Assembly (NCBI GenBank): GCA_965243415.1
Contig: OZ251549.1
Location: 1,736,001-1,800,000 of the forward strand
Direction: 5' to 3'
From: G965204755 sp965243415
Lineage (GTDB): Bacteria > Acidobacteriota > Vicinamibacteria > Marinacidobacterales > Marinacidobacteraceae
DNA: 64,000 nt
Position 1 is the first letter of the stretch. Every line of letters begins with the position of its first letter. Both the position numbers and the translations under genes were made by a program. Positions 49,916-59,337 of this stretch are shown one piece after another. Under the pieces are notes generated by a model that searched no databases, was not told the DNA's origin, and was given only the letters and a program-made list of their open reading frames with translations.

Positions 49916-52900
49916 CTACGCGTGCTCGGGAGTGGCGGCTCCCGACGGCGGAGCGGGAGCGAGGGACGGGGTCGGGGTGGATTCGCGCCAGAGGCGGCGG
50001 GCGCGGACCGCGAGATCGTCGAGCAAGGTGTAGAAGAACGGGAGGATCACCAGGGTGAGGATCGTCGAAGCGGCGAGGCCGCCGATGACCGTCCGCGCCA
50101 GCGGGTAGTAGTAGAGGCCGTCGAGCCCGGCGCGGCCGACTCCCATCGGCACCAGCGCCAGCATGGTCGCGCCGGCGGTCATCAGGATCGGGCGCAGGCG
50201 GTCCCGCCCCCCGGCGAGCAGCGCCTCCCCGCGCTCCATCCCGCTCCGTCGCAGGGCGTTGACATGGTCGATCAGGACGATGCCGTTCTTCACCACGATG
50301 CCCATGAGGATGAGCAGACCGATCTGCGCCATCAGGTTGAACGGGCTCCCGGTGAGCAGGAGCAGCCAGGCCGCTCCCCAGAGCGCGTAGGGGATCGAGA
50401 TCAGGATCGCGAAGGGGTGGCTCAGCGACTCGAACTGCGCCGCCATGACGATGTAGATGAGCAGGAGCGCCAGCAGGTAGTTCACCGCCATGTTCCGCAG
50501 GTCGGTGTCCTGGCGGCTGATCCGGTCGCCGAAGGACCAGGTGACGCCGGCCGGCAGCGCCAGGGCTTCCATGCCCTCCTCGATGCTCGCGCGGGCCGAC
50601 TCCCAGTCTTCGCCTTCGTAGGAGGCGCGCACGGTGGCCACGCCCTTCCGGTCCACCCGGCGGATGGAGCGCCGCCGCTCCACGATCTCGAAGTCGGCGA
50701 GGTTGCCGAGATGCACCGGCGCGCCGCCCTCCCCGATGAGGGTGAAGTTGCGCAGATCCTCCACCCGGGAGACATCCTGCTGCGACATCGTGAGCAGCAC
50801 TTCCACTTCCCGCTCCCCGGTCTGGAAACGGCGCAGCCGCTGCCCGCCGAGGGAGAAGCCGAAGATGTCCGAAAGGTCTCTCGGGGTGAGGCCGTAGAGC
50901 GCCGCCTCTTCCAGTCGGGGACGGACGACCACCTCGCGCCGGGGCGCTTCTTCGCGGCTCTCGATGTCGGCGACTTCCCCGATCCCGGCGAGCAGGGCCG
51001 CGGTGCGGTCCGCGTATGCGGTCAACTCCGCCGAGTCCTCCCCGTAGAGGTTTACCCGGAAGAACATGCTGCTCCCGCCGGTGTCCCGGTCGTCGTCCTC
51101 GAACAGGAGGCGGACTCCGGGCAGCGTCGGCAGGGCGGCGCGGACCTCTTCCTTGAGGGCGGCCCCTTCGTCGTCCGAGACATGCTCCTCGCCGAACGAG
51201 AGCACCGTCTGCGCTTCGTTCTCGGCGAAGTAGGAATAGACCGAGGCGATACCCAGGGGCTCCCGCAACGGCCGGAGGGCGTCCTCCACCCGGTTCACCA
51301 CCTGCTCGGCTTCGTCCCGGTAGTGGAAGTCGGCGAACTCGTAGGAGAGGAAGATCCGGTTGCGGTTCAGGCCGGCGAAGACCGCGGTGGAGAGGCCGAG
51401 GAAGAACGGCAGCACGGCGCTCGCCAGGAACGCGACGGCGACGCCGGCGGTGAGCCAGCGCCGGCGGAGGGTGAACCGGAGCACCCGCTGGTAGAAGTCG
51501 GCGAGACGTTCGGTCCAGGCCGGCGGGACCGAAACCCTCCGCGCCAGCAGCCGCGAACTGACCAGCGGGATGAGCGTCAGCGAGATGAAGAGCGAACAGA
51601 AGACGGTCAGCGAGAGCGCCAGCCCGATCTCGCCCAGCCAGATGGACATCTGGTTCTTCGCCCCGACCACCGTCGGCAGGAACACGATCGCGGTGGTCAC
51701 CGTGGAGGCGATCACCGGCCCGGAGACCGCATGGGCGCCGACGATGGCCGCGGCCTTCGCGCGGAGGCCCCGCCCGTGCTCCCGGACGATGGATTCGAGC
51801 ACCACGATGGCGTCGTCCACCAGCAGGCCCACCCCCAGCATCATCCCCATCATGGACAGCACATTCAGCGACCTCCCGGCGAAGTACAGGATGATCGCGG
51901 TGGCGATGATGGACATCGGGATGGTGAGGCTCACGATGGAGGTGGTGTCCACCCGCCGCAGGAAGAGGAACAGGACGAAGACCGCGAGGATCGCGCCGAG
52001 AAGTCCTTCGGTGCGGATCCCGGCCAGTCCGGAAGTGATCTGCGCCGCCTGATCCTCGAACACCAGCAGGTTGATCCCGGCGAGCGCCGGGTCGGCAGCG
52101 ATCTCGTTCTCGATGCGTTCGGTCACCGCGGTGGCCGCTTCGACGGTGTTCGCCTCGGCGCTCTTGAAGACGCTGAGCCCGATGGCCGCTTCGTCGTTCA
52201 GGTGCCGGCCGAAGCCGATGGGCGGCTCGCGGTAGGTCACCTCGGCGATGTCGGCGACCCGGAGCCCCTGTTCGTTCAGCGGGAAACCGCCGATCTGGTG
52301 GATCGCGTCGAGCGCGCCGAAGCCGCGCACCGGGGTCACGCCCTCCGCGGTGCGGATGGTTCCGAGCGGCAGGTTGCGGTTCAGGTTCTGCACGCGCTCG
52401 GCGACCTGGCCGAGTTCCACCCGGTGGGCGGCGATCCGGTCGGCGCGCAGGTTGATCCGCACTTCCCGGGGCAGCACCCCGCTCAGTTCCACCCGCGCCA
52501 CCCCGGGGATCCGGCGCAGGGGGTCGGCGATGCGGCGCTCCAGCCGTTCGTAACTCGCCGAGAGATCCATCCCGGGCGCGGAGATCCGCGCTTCCACGAT
52601 CGGGATCTGGGTGGTCGAGAAGGTGTTCACGAAGATCTCGCGGACCTCGCCCGGCAGCGTGGGCCGGACATCCTCGACTGCTTCGTACACCTTGGCCCGG
52701 GCCACATCCACGGTTTCGCCCCAGGCGAATTCCAGTTGCAGGCTGGCGCTGTCGGCGTCCGCGGTGGACCGGAGGCGCTTCGCGCCGGGGATGGTGGCGA
52801 GGGCTTCCTCGAGCGGGCGCACGATCTCCCGCTCGATCTGCAGCGGGTTCGAGTTCGGGTAGGGAACGGTGATGAAGACCGCCGGGAAGTCCACTTCCGG

Positions 52901-53011
52901 CAGGAACGCCAGCGGTATCCGCCCCAGGCTGAGGGCGCCGAGCGTCAGCAGGCTCAGCAGCAGCATCGCCGTGGTGACCGGACGGTTCACCGACAGCCGG
53001 GGAAGGCTCAC
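49916..53011 (-). CDS. RND efflux transporter subunit (AcrB/MMPL-like), second
   Basis: This 1031-residue protein is an RND permease with the usual two 6-TM halves (initial TM, a large periplasmic loop with PYPNSNPLQIEREIVRPLEEAL, six more TM, second loop, five TM). The motif region in TM4 includes LGVGLLVDDAIVVLE with the proton-relay aspartates, and the end has GMVVKNGIVLIDHVNALR-like sequence. GTG at 53011 is chosen over ATG 53041 because GGAGGG precedes it and it lies one base after the stop of the upstream RND gene. It is paired with a paralogue and an adaptor, resembling heteromeric MdtBC-like pumps that export drugs or metals. Confidence 0.9.
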   Translation of the reverse strand: MSLPRLSVNRPVTTAMLLLSLLTLGALSLGRIPLAFLPEVDFPAVFITVPYPNSNPLQIEREIVRPLEEALATIPGAKRLRSTADADSASLQLEFAWGETVDVARAKVYEAVEDVRPTLPGEVREIFVNTFSTTQIPIVEARISAPGMDLSASYERLERRIADPLRRIPGVARVELSGVLPREVRINLRADRIAAHRVELGQVAERVQNLNRNLPLGTIRTAEGVTPVRGFGALDAIHQIGGFPLNEQGLRVADIAEVTYREPPIGFGRHLNDEAAIGLSVFKSAEANTVEAATAVTERIENEIAADPALAGINLLVFEDQAAQITSGLAGIRTEGLLGAILAVFVLFLFLRRVDTTSIVSLTIPMSIIATAIILYFAGRSLNVLSMMGMMLGVGLLVDDAIVVLESIVREHGRGLRAKAAAIVGAHAVSGPVIASTVTTAIVFLPTVVGAKNQMSIWLGEIGLALSLTVFCSLFISLTLIPLVSSRLLARRVSVPPAWTERLADFYQRVLRFTLRRRWLTAGVAVAFLASAVLPFFLGLSTAVFAGLNRNRIFLSYEFADFHYRDEAEQVVNRVEDALRPLREPLGIASVYSYFAENEAQTVLSFGEEHVSDDEGAALKEEVRAALPTLPGVRLLFEDDDRDTGGSSMFFRVNLYGEDSAELTAYADRTAALLAGIGEVADIESREEAPRREVVVRPRLEEAALYGLTPRDLSDIFGFSLGGQRLRRFQTGEREVEVLLTMSQQDVSRVEDLRNFTLIGEGGAPVHLGNLADFEIVERRRSIRRVDRKGVATVRASYEGEDWESARASIEEGMEALALPAGVTWSFGDRISRQDTDLRNMAVNYLLALLLIYIVMAAQFESLSHPFAILISIPYALWGAAWLLLLTGSPFNLMAQIGLLILMGIVVKNGIVLIDHVNALRRSGMERGEALLAGGRDRLRPILMTAGATMLALVPMGVGRAGLDGLYYYPLARTVIGGLAASTILTLVILPFFYTLLDDLAVRARRLWRESTPTPSLAPAPPSGAATPEHA

Positions 53012-53012
53012 T

Positions 53013-56000
53013 TCAGCCCTCCGTGACGGCGACCGGCCCATCGAACCGCTTCCGGTCGAACACCGAGTAGGCGGTGGGGATCACGATCAGGGTGAGCGCG
53101 GTCGAGACCAGGAGCCCGCCGATCACGGTCACCGCCATCGGGGAGCGGATCTCCGCGCCGGCGCCCAGACCGACCGCCATCGGGGTGAGTCCCAGGATAG
53201 TGGTGAGCGTGGTCATCAGGATGGGCCTCAGGCGCATCCGTCCGGCGGCGACGATGGCTTCCGTCTTCTCCATCCCGGAGCGCCGCAGCCGGTTGATGCA
53301 GTCCACCAGCACGATGGCGTTCTTGACCACGATCCCCGCCAGCATCACCACGCCGATGAGCACGATGACGCTCACCGTGGCGCCGGTGAGCAGGAGCGCC
53401 AGCACCACCCCGACGGCGCCGAGGGGAATGGTGAACAGGATCAGGAAGGGGTGCAGCAGCGATTCGAACTGGCTCGCCATCACGAAGTACACGAGGAAGA
53501 CGGCGAGACCGATGGCGAGCGCCAGACTGCGGAAGGAGCGTTCCATCTCCTCCCGCTGGCCGCTGAACCGGGTGGTGACGCCCGGGGGCAGTCCCAGGCC
53601 GGCGATCCGGTTCTCGACGCCGGTGGTGGCGCTCTCCAGGTCGGCGCCGTCGAGATTCGCGGAGATCACCACCGCCGGGCGCTGTCCCACCCGGCGCAAC
53701 TCCGCCGGCCCTTCGCTGAATTCGGCGCTGCCGAGCGCCCGCAGCGGCACCGGGCGGGCCTCCTCGGCGTGGACGATCAACTCCGGCACCGCCGAGGTGC
53801 GCGAGCGGAGGTCGTCGCCCCCGCGCACCACCACATCCACCCGCCGGTCGCCTTCGTCGAGGCGGGTGGCCACTTCGCCGCGCAGCCGGGAGCGCAGCGC
53901 GTTCGAGGCGGCGTCCACCGAGAGTCCCATGCCGGCGAGGCGGTCGGCGGCGAATCGAACCCGGATCTCCGGGCTGCCGGCTTCCGCCGAACTGGACACA
54001 TCGGCGAGCCCGGGGGCGCCCGCCACCGCCTCCCGGACCCGCCGCGCGTTCGGGACCAGGGCGGCGCGTTCCTCGGAATAGACCTCGAGTTCCACCGGCC
54101 GGCGGAAACTGAACCAGGAGGGCCGGCCGAACTCGTAGCGGACGCCGGGCCGGCCGGCGAGATCGGAACGGAGGGAGGCGATGACGGCTGCTTCGGCCTC
54201 GGGGTCGTCCCGGTCGGCCATCACCACCCCGAGGCGGCCGCGGTGCTCGGCGCGGCCGCCGCCCGCCGCCATTCCGGCGCCGCTCCCGGCCCCGGCCTCG
54301 GTGGTCACCCGGGCCACCGCCGGATCGTCGGCGACGCCCCGGCTGACCTCTTCGAGGAGGTCGTCGGTCGCCGCGACCGCCGTTCCTTCGGGCAGCAGTA
54401 CCTCGAAGTGGAACTCGCCCTGGGAGAGGGCCGGGATCAGTTCGACGCCGACGGCGGCGCGCCCGAACCAGAGCGAACCGGCGAAGAGCGCCGCCGAGAG
54501 CCCGAACACCGGCGCCGGATGGCGCAGCGCGGTGCGGACCGCGGAGGGGTAGGCCCGGGCGACGGCGCGCTCGGCGGCGGTGAAGCCGGCCAGGAGCGGC
54601 CGCAGGGGATAGAGGAGCCCGCGTCCGACGAAACCCGCTCCGGCACGCAGTCCGCGGAGGATCCGGGTGAGGCGGCTCGGTCCGCCTCCGTCGGCGGCGC
54701 CGGCGGCGAGGGCGTCCCGGCTGCGGCTGGCGAGCACCGGGATGAGCGCCAGGGAGAACCCCAGCGAAGCGAGGATCGAGATCGAGACCGTGAGCGCCTG
54801 ATCCCGGAACAACTGTCCGGCCACTCCCTCCACGAAGACGATCGGCAGGAAGACCGCGACCGTGGTCAGGGTGGAGGCGACGACCGGCCCGGCCACTTCC
54901 CCGGCGCCGGCGATCGCCGCCGGCAGCGCTGCCTCCCCTTCGGCCCGGCGCCGGTGGATCGCCTCCAGGACCACGATGGAGTCGTCGAGCAGCATCCCCA
55001 CCCCGAGCGCCAGCCCGCCGAGCGACATGATGTTCAGCGAGATCCCCATCTGCTGCATCACGAAGAAGGTCGCGACCACCGAGACCGGGATAGCGAGCGC
55101 CACCACCCCGGTGGCCCGGCGGTCCCGCAGGAACAGCGCGATCACCAGGATGGCGAGCAGTCCGCCCTCCCAGGCGTTCCGCGTCACCTCGGAGATCGCG
55201 CCCTCGATGAATTGCGACTGGTCGAAGAGGACCGCCAGGGCGAGCCCCTCGGGAACCGATTCCTCGAGTTCCTCGAGCCGCTGCCGGACCCCGGCGGCGA
55301 CCTGCACCGTGTTCGCGTCGCCTTCCTTGAAGATCCGCAGTTCCACCCCTTCGTCGCCGTCCTGCCGCAGGATGACTTCCTGGTCGCGGAACCCGGAGGC
55401 GACGGAGGCCACATCCCGAAGACGCACCCGGCGCCCGTTCTCGGTCTTCACGATGACCGCGCCGATGCGGTCGAGCGTGTCCAGTTCGTTCAGGGTGCGG
55501 ACCAGGTAGCGCGCCTCGTCCTCGTACACGCTGCCGCCGGCCAGGTTCACATTGTTCGCGGCGAGGGCGTTCCGCACCTGCTCCACGGTGATCCCGTAGG
55601 CGGCCAGCCGCCCCTGGTCCACCTCCACCTGGATCTCCCGGACCAGGCCGCCCTCGATGCGCACCGCGGCCACTCCCTCCACCGCGTCGAGATCCTTCTT
55701 GAGGTCTTCCTCGGCCCAGAGGCGCACTTCGGAGAGCGGGGACCCCCCGGAGAGGCCGATCCGGAGGACCGCGTCGGAGGCCGGGTCGAAGCGGAGCAGC
55801 CGGGGCCGCTCGGCGTCGTCCGGCAACCGGACCGAGTCCAACTTCTCCCGGACATCGAGCCCGGCGAAGTCCATGTCGGTGTCCCAGGCGAACTCCAGGG
55901 TGACTTCGGAAGTCCCGGCGCGGGAGCGGGAAGTCACCCGCCGCAGGCCCGGTACCACGCCGACCTCCTCTTCGAGGGGACGGGTGACGAAGGTCTCGAC

Positions 56001-56177
56001 TTCGATCGGCGCGGCGCCGGGGATCCGGGTCTCGACGGTCAGGGTGGGGTAGGAGATCTCCGGGAGCAGGTTCACCGGCAGGCGCCCGAGCGCCACGAAA
56101 CCGAAGACGCAGGCGGCCACGGTGAACATGGCCACGCTCACCGGCCGCCGGATGCAGGCGGCGATCAGCGAGTTCAC
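53013..56177 (-). CDS. RND efflux transporter subunit (AcrB/MMPL-like), first
   Basis: This 1054-residue protein is the upstream of two RND permeases. The N-terminus (MNSLIAACIRRPVSVAMFTVAACVFGF) and the TRPLEEEVGVVPG loop are typical. TM4 has GVGMLLDDSIVVLEAIHR with proton-relay acidic residues, and the C-terminus has GIVVKNAIVLVDCINRLR. A glycine-rich insert (residues 635-650: GSGAGMAAGGG) sits in the second periplasmic loop. GTG at 56177 is the likely start. Two paralogous permeases with one adaptor form a heterotrimer in MdtBC-type systems. No outer-membrane factor gene is present in the window. Confidence 0.9.
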   Translation of the reverse strand: MNSLIAACIRRPVSVAMFTVAACVFGFVALGRLPVNLLPEISYPTLTVETRIPGAAPIEVETFVTRPLEEEVGVVPGLRRVTSRSRAGTSEVTLEFAWDTDMDFAGLDVREKLDSVRLPDDAERPRLLRFDPASDAVLRIGLSGGSPLSEVRLWAEEDLKKDLDAVEGVAAVRIEGGLVREIQVEVDQGRLAAYGITVEQVRNALAANNVNLAGGSVYEDEARYLVRTLNELDTLDRIGAVIVKTENGRRVRLRDVASVASGFRDQEVILRQDGDEGVELRIFKEGDANTVQVAAGVRQRLEELEESVPEGLALAVLFDQSQFIEGAISEVTRNAWEGGLLAILVIALFLRDRRATGVVALAIPVSVVATFFVMQQMGISLNIMSLGGLALGVGMLLDDSIVVLEAIHRRRAEGEAALPAAIAGAGEVAGPVVASTLTTVAVFLPIVFVEGVAGQLFRDQALTVSISILASLGFSLALIPVLASRSRDALAAGAADGGGPSRLTRILRGLRAGAGFVGRGLLYPLRPLLAGFTAAERAVARAYPSAVRTALRHPAPVFGLSAALFAGSLWFGRAAVGVELIPALSQGEFHFEVLLPEGTAVAATDDLLEEVSRGVADDPAVARVTTEAGAGSGAGMAAGGGRAEHRGRLGVVMADRDDPEAEAAVIASLRSDLAGRPGVRYEFGRPSWFSFRRPVELEVYSEERAALVPNARRVREAVAGAPGLADVSSSAEAGSPEIRVRFAADRLAGMGLSVDAASNALRSRLRGEVATRLDEGDRRVDVVVRGGDDLRSRTSAVPELIVHAEEARPVPLRALGSAEFSEGPAELRRVGQRPAVVISANLDGADLESATTGVENRIAGLGLPPGVTTRFSGQREEMERSFRSLALAIGLAVFLVYFVMASQFESLLHPFLILFTIPLGAVGVVLALLLTGATVSVIVLIGVVMLAGIVVKNAIVLVDCINRLRRSGMEKTEAIVAAGRMRLRPILMTTLTTILGLTPMAVGLGAGAEIRSPMAVTVIGGLLVSTALTLIVIPTAYSVFDRKRFDGPVAVTEG

Positions 56178-56223
56178 CGGAGGAGATCCGACCGGGGTTC
56201 GAGTCCTGCCGCCGGCGCCGGAC

Positions 56224-57339
56224 TCACGAAGTGGGGAGGACTTCCACCGAGGCCCCGGCCGCGAGCGCGGTGTGCCCGGCGACCACCACCTGCGCCCCGG
56301 TCTCGAGGCCGGAGACCAGTTCGATCAGCGCCCCTGCGGCGGTGTCGAGTTCCGCCCCGACGGTGACTTCGCGCCGCACCGCCTTGCCGTTCTCGACCAC
56401 GAACACATGGGCGGCGCCGTTCCCTTCGCGGATCAGCGCCCGCTTCGGGGCCAGCACCGCGTCTTCCCGGCGGCCGGTCTCGATGACCACCCGGGCGAAG
56501 GAGCCGGGCCGCACGACGGCGGCGCCGCCCGACGGACCGGGGCTCCGCGCCGCCGCCGCCGGGATGGCCACGGTGACCTTGACCGTGCCGGTGGACTGGT
56601 CCACCACCGGACTCACCTCCCGGATGCGCCCCCGGAGTCCGGCGCCGGCGGGGGCCGACTCCGGCCGCACCACCGCCGGCTGACCCGGGGCGAGCCCGGC
56701 CACATCCCGCTCCGGCAGGTAGAGCCGGGCGATCAGGGTGCCGAAGTCGGCGATGGTCAGCAGATGCTGCGCCTGGTTCAGGTGCTCGCCTTCGACGAGC
56801 AGCACTTCGGTGATCCGCCCGGCGAACGGCGCCCGGATCTCGGTGCGGTCGAGTTCGAGTTGCGCGGTCTCCAACTCGGAGGCCGCCAGATCCCGGTCGA
56901 AGAGCGCCTTCTCGAGGTCGTACTCGGCGACCAGATCGCGCTCGAAGGCCAGTTTCTGCCGGGTGTGCTCGGCCTCGGCGCGGGAGAGGCGCAACTTCGC
57001 CTGCTCGAACGCCAGCCGCCGCTCCCGGTCGTCCACCCGGGCCAGCACCGCCCCGGCGGCCACCGGGTCGCCTTCCCGGACCCGGATCTCGGTGAGCAGC
57101 CCGGTGGTCTGCGGCAGCACCTTCGCCGTCCGCTCGGCCTCCACCGCGGAGGTGGTCTCCAGACTCAGGGTGACCGGGCCCCGGTGCGCCGGAACCACCC
57201 GCACCGGGGTGGCGGCCGCGGCGGTCTCTGCCGGCTTCGCTGCGGCGGCTTCTTCGTCTCCGGCGACGACTCCGGTGGCGACCGCCGCGGCGCCGGCGAT
57301 CACCAGGGCGATCGACAGGATGATGAGGGTTCGTTTCAT
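56224..57339 (-). CDS. RND periplasmic adaptor (membrane fusion protein)
   Basis: This 371-residue protein is a membrane-fusion adaptor. An N-terminal membrane anchor (RTLIILSIALVIAGAAAVATG) is followed by a lipoyl-like half (VLPQTTGLLTEIRVREGDPV), a helical hairpin (FEQAKLRLSRAEAEHTRQKLAFER...ASELETAQLELDRTEIRAPFAGRI), and a beta-barrel with the membrane-proximal segments at the end. It links the RND pair to an outer-membrane channel. It is the first gene of the operon, starting at ATG 57339, with 46 bases before the first permease. Confidence 0.93.
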   Translation of the reverse strand: MKRTLIILSIALVIAGAAAVATGVVAGDEEAAAAKPAETAAAATPVRVVPAHRGPVTLSLETTSAVEAERTAKVLPQTTGLLTEIRVREGDPVAAGAVLARVDDRERRLAFEQAKLRLSRAEAEHTRQKLAFERDLVAEYDLEKALFDRDLAASELETAQLELDRTEIRAPFAGRITEVLLVEGEHLNQAQHLLTIADFGTLIARLYLPERDVAGLAPGQPAVVRPESAPAGAGLRGRIREVSPVVDQSTGTVKVTVAIPAAAARSPGPSGGAAVVRPGSFARVVIETGRREDAVLAPKRALIREGNGAAHVFVVENGKAVRREVTVGAELDTAAGALIELVSGLETGAQVVVAGHTALAAGASVEVLPTS

Positions 57340-57550
57340 GGGTCTCCGGGTCGGGTGTCTCTCGGGTGCCCGTTCCTAACGCTCCCCCCTCGGCGCCGGT
57401 TCCGCCGGCGCGGACCGCGACTCGGATGGTGGTCCGGTCGGCCGGGCCGGCGCTTCCCCTGGTCGGGCCCGGGGTGACCGGCCGGTCGGCCCCCCCCGGG
57501 GGACCTGCCGATCGGTCGGGTCGGCGGTCGGGCCGGTGCGAGAATGCGCC

Positions 57551-57622
57551 GGGCGGTTGGCTCAGCGGCAGAGCACCTGCTTTACACGCAGGGGGTCGAA
57601 GGTTCGAACCCTTCACCGCCCA
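57551..57622 (+). tRNA. tRNA-Val(TAC)
   Basis: Acceptor GGGCGGT pairs with ACCGCCC, anticodon stem CCTGC/GCAGG encloses TTTACAC with anticodon TAC, and the T loop is GGTTCGAACCC. CCA is not encoded. A -10-like GAGAAT lies at 57540-57545, directly upstream. Confidence 0.94.
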
Positions 57623-57825
57623 CCCGCAGCCACCCGCCGGCAAGTCGCCGCCGCGAGAGAACGAAGCCGGGCGAGGTGCTGCCCGGTGGCCAGCGTGACG
57701 GATTTTATTTTCGACTTCGGCGCGTATCGAAAACAAGATGACGCGTTCTCTGCATCAGCGCAAATAAGGGAGATCCCTCCTGCATCGGTCTGCCGACCCG
57801 GGAACTCGGCCGCTGGCCTGCATCC

Positions 57826-57831
57826 CTATAA
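57826..57831 (+). promoter_or_regulatory. -10 element TATAAT in the AT-rich spacer
   Basis: TATAAT within CCCTATAATTTCG lies in the most AT-rich part of the window, 100 bases before the duplicated fic leader. It may drive the fic-ATPase operon or a lost gene. A clear -35 is not seen. Confidence 0.4.
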
Positions 57832-57849
57832 TTTCGATTTAGCAACAAT

Positions 57850-58200
57850 TCACTAATAATCGTCTTCGTTGTTCGCGCCGGCGCAAACAAGGGCCTCCGA
57901 GTGTCCGTCGCGAAGAGCCGGCCCCTCCCGTGTCCGAGAGCCACAGCCCCCGCGGAAGCGTCGTCCGAGTCGAGGGCAGCGCTGTCCAGCCGGGTCGCGG
58001 CCTTCGCCTCGCCGGCCCGCTTTCGATTTCGGTTGTCCCGGTTTTCGCTAATAAGCGCTATCCTTCGTTGCGCCGGCGCAAACAGGCAGCAGCCCCTTCC
58101 GCTGTCTCACCCCCGGCGAGTTCGACGATCACCGGATGTCCGAGAGCCACCCGCCCCACGGACGCACCGTCCCGGTCGAGGGCAGCGTCACCGCCTTCGT
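57850..58200. repeat. Diverged tandem duplication of the fic 5' region
   Basis: A segment around 57850-57990 recurs at about 58046-58200. Shared landmarks in order are CTAATAA, GCGCCGGCGCAAACA, and a coding-like stretch starting MSESH (57930 and 58136, 206 bases apart) followed by VEGS. Small indels separate the copies. The upstream copy opens with the fic N-terminus but cannot continue as Fic, so it is a duplicated promoter plus gene start. Between 57623 and 57850 no gene is seen. Confidence 0.7.
58068..58081. promoter_or_regulatory. Palindrome TTGCGCCGGCGCAA upstream of fic, possible operator
   Basis: This is a perfect 14-base palindrome 55 bases before the fic ATG. Its degenerate copy (core GCGCCGGCGC at 57875-57884) lies at the same place in the upstream duplicate. 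The Fic protein ends in a winged helix, so it could bind here and autoregulate. Confidence 0.45.
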
Positions 58201-59293
58201 TCCGGCCCCGCTGCCGCCGGAGATCCGTTGGACCGAGGCACTGATCACGACGCTTTCCGGAGCGGACCGCGCCGTCGGGCAACTGGCCGGGGAGGGCCGG
58301 AGACTCCCCGACCCGCACCTGTTCATCGGGCCGTTCCTGCGCCGGGAGGCGGTGCTGTCGAGTCGGATCGAGGGGACGAGGACCACCTTGGGCGAGGTGC
58401 TCGCTGCTGCCGCCGACTCCCGGCCGAAGACCCGGTCCGAGGATTTCCAAGAGGTCCTCAACTATGTGGATGCTCTCGAATACGGTCTCGAAAGGCTGGA
58501 CTCGCTCCCGCTGTCGCTCCGTCTCGTTCGGGAGATGCATGAACGCCTGCTGCGCGGAGTGCGCGGCGACCAGGCAGCGCCGGGGCAGTTCCGCCGCGTC
58601 CAGAACTGGATCGGCGGGGCCGGCCCCATCACCGAGGCCACCTATGTGCCGCCGCCGCCCAACGAGGTGGCGCCGGCGCTCGGCGCCCTGGAGAAGTTCC
58701 TCCACGACGACCGCTGCCCGCCCCTGGTGCAGATCGCCCTCGTCCACGCGCAGTTCGAGGCGATCCATCCTTTCCTCGACGGGAACGGGCGGGTCGGCCG
58801 CCTGCTCATCACGCTGATGCTCATGGACCGGAAAGTGCTGCCGTCGCCGCTGCTCTACCTGAGCGCCTGGTTCGAGAGCCGGCGGGACGAATACTACGAC
58901 CGTCTGCTCGCCGTGACCCGCCGCGGCGACTGGGAGGGCTGGCTCCTCTACTTCCTTCGCGGGGTGGACCGACAGGCGAAGGATGTCGTGGCGCGAATCC
59001 GACACATCGGCACGCTGGTCGAGCGGTGGAAGGGGGAACTCGCCGGCGCCCGGTCGGTGTTCGTGGCGCGGGCCCTGGACCTCTTCTCCATGCGGCCCTT
59101 CTGGAGTCTCCCCGGCCTCGCTGCCGCCCTGGATACGACTTACACCACGGCCCAACGCACCCTCCGCCGCCTGGAAGTGGCCGGGATCGTCGAACCGGTC
59201 GGTGCCGGGCGGCGGAACCGCATCTATGCTGCTCAGGCCATTCTGGAAGCGCTGGAGGCTCCGATCCCTCCTGAAGGGGCTGAGCCTCGGTGA
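58136..59293 (+). CDS. Fic/DOC domain protein with winged-helix C-terminus
   Basis: This 385-residue protein is a class II Fic AMP transferase (or related nucleotidyl/phosphotransferase). The catalytic loop is HPFLDGNGRVGR at residues 211-222. The inhibitory helix S-S-R-I-E-G-T lies at about 75-81, upstream of the catalytic core, as expected for class II. The C-terminal 90 residues form a winged helix (FSMRPFWSLPGLAAALDTTYTTAQRTLRRLEVAGIVEPVG). Such proteins modify target proteins or act as regulators/toxins. It starts with ATG 58136 and is followed 44 bases later by an ATPase and a TOPRIM-like gene on the same strand. Confidence 0.9.
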   Translation: MSESHPPHGRTVPVEGSVTAFVPAPLPPEIRWTEALITTLSGADRAVGQLAGEGRRLPDPHLFIGPFLRREAVLSSRIEGTRTTLGEVLAAAADSRPKTRSEDFQEVLNYVDALEYGLERLDSLPLSLRLVREMHERLLRGVRGDQAAPGQFRRVQNWIGGAGPITEATYVPPPPNEVAPALGALEKFLHDDRCPPLVQIALVHAQFEAIHPFLDGNGRVGRLLITLMLMDRKVLPSPLLYLSAWFESRRDEYYDRLLAVTRRGDWEGWLLYFLRGVDRQAKDVVARIRHIGTLVERWKGELAGARSVFVARALDLFSMRPFWSLPGLAAALDTTYTTAQRTLRRLEVAGIVEPVGAGRRNRIYAAQAILEALEAPIPPEGAEPR

Positions 59294-59337
59294 GCGGGGT
59301 TCGCTCGACCGGGCGCCGACTTGAGGAACACCATCCG

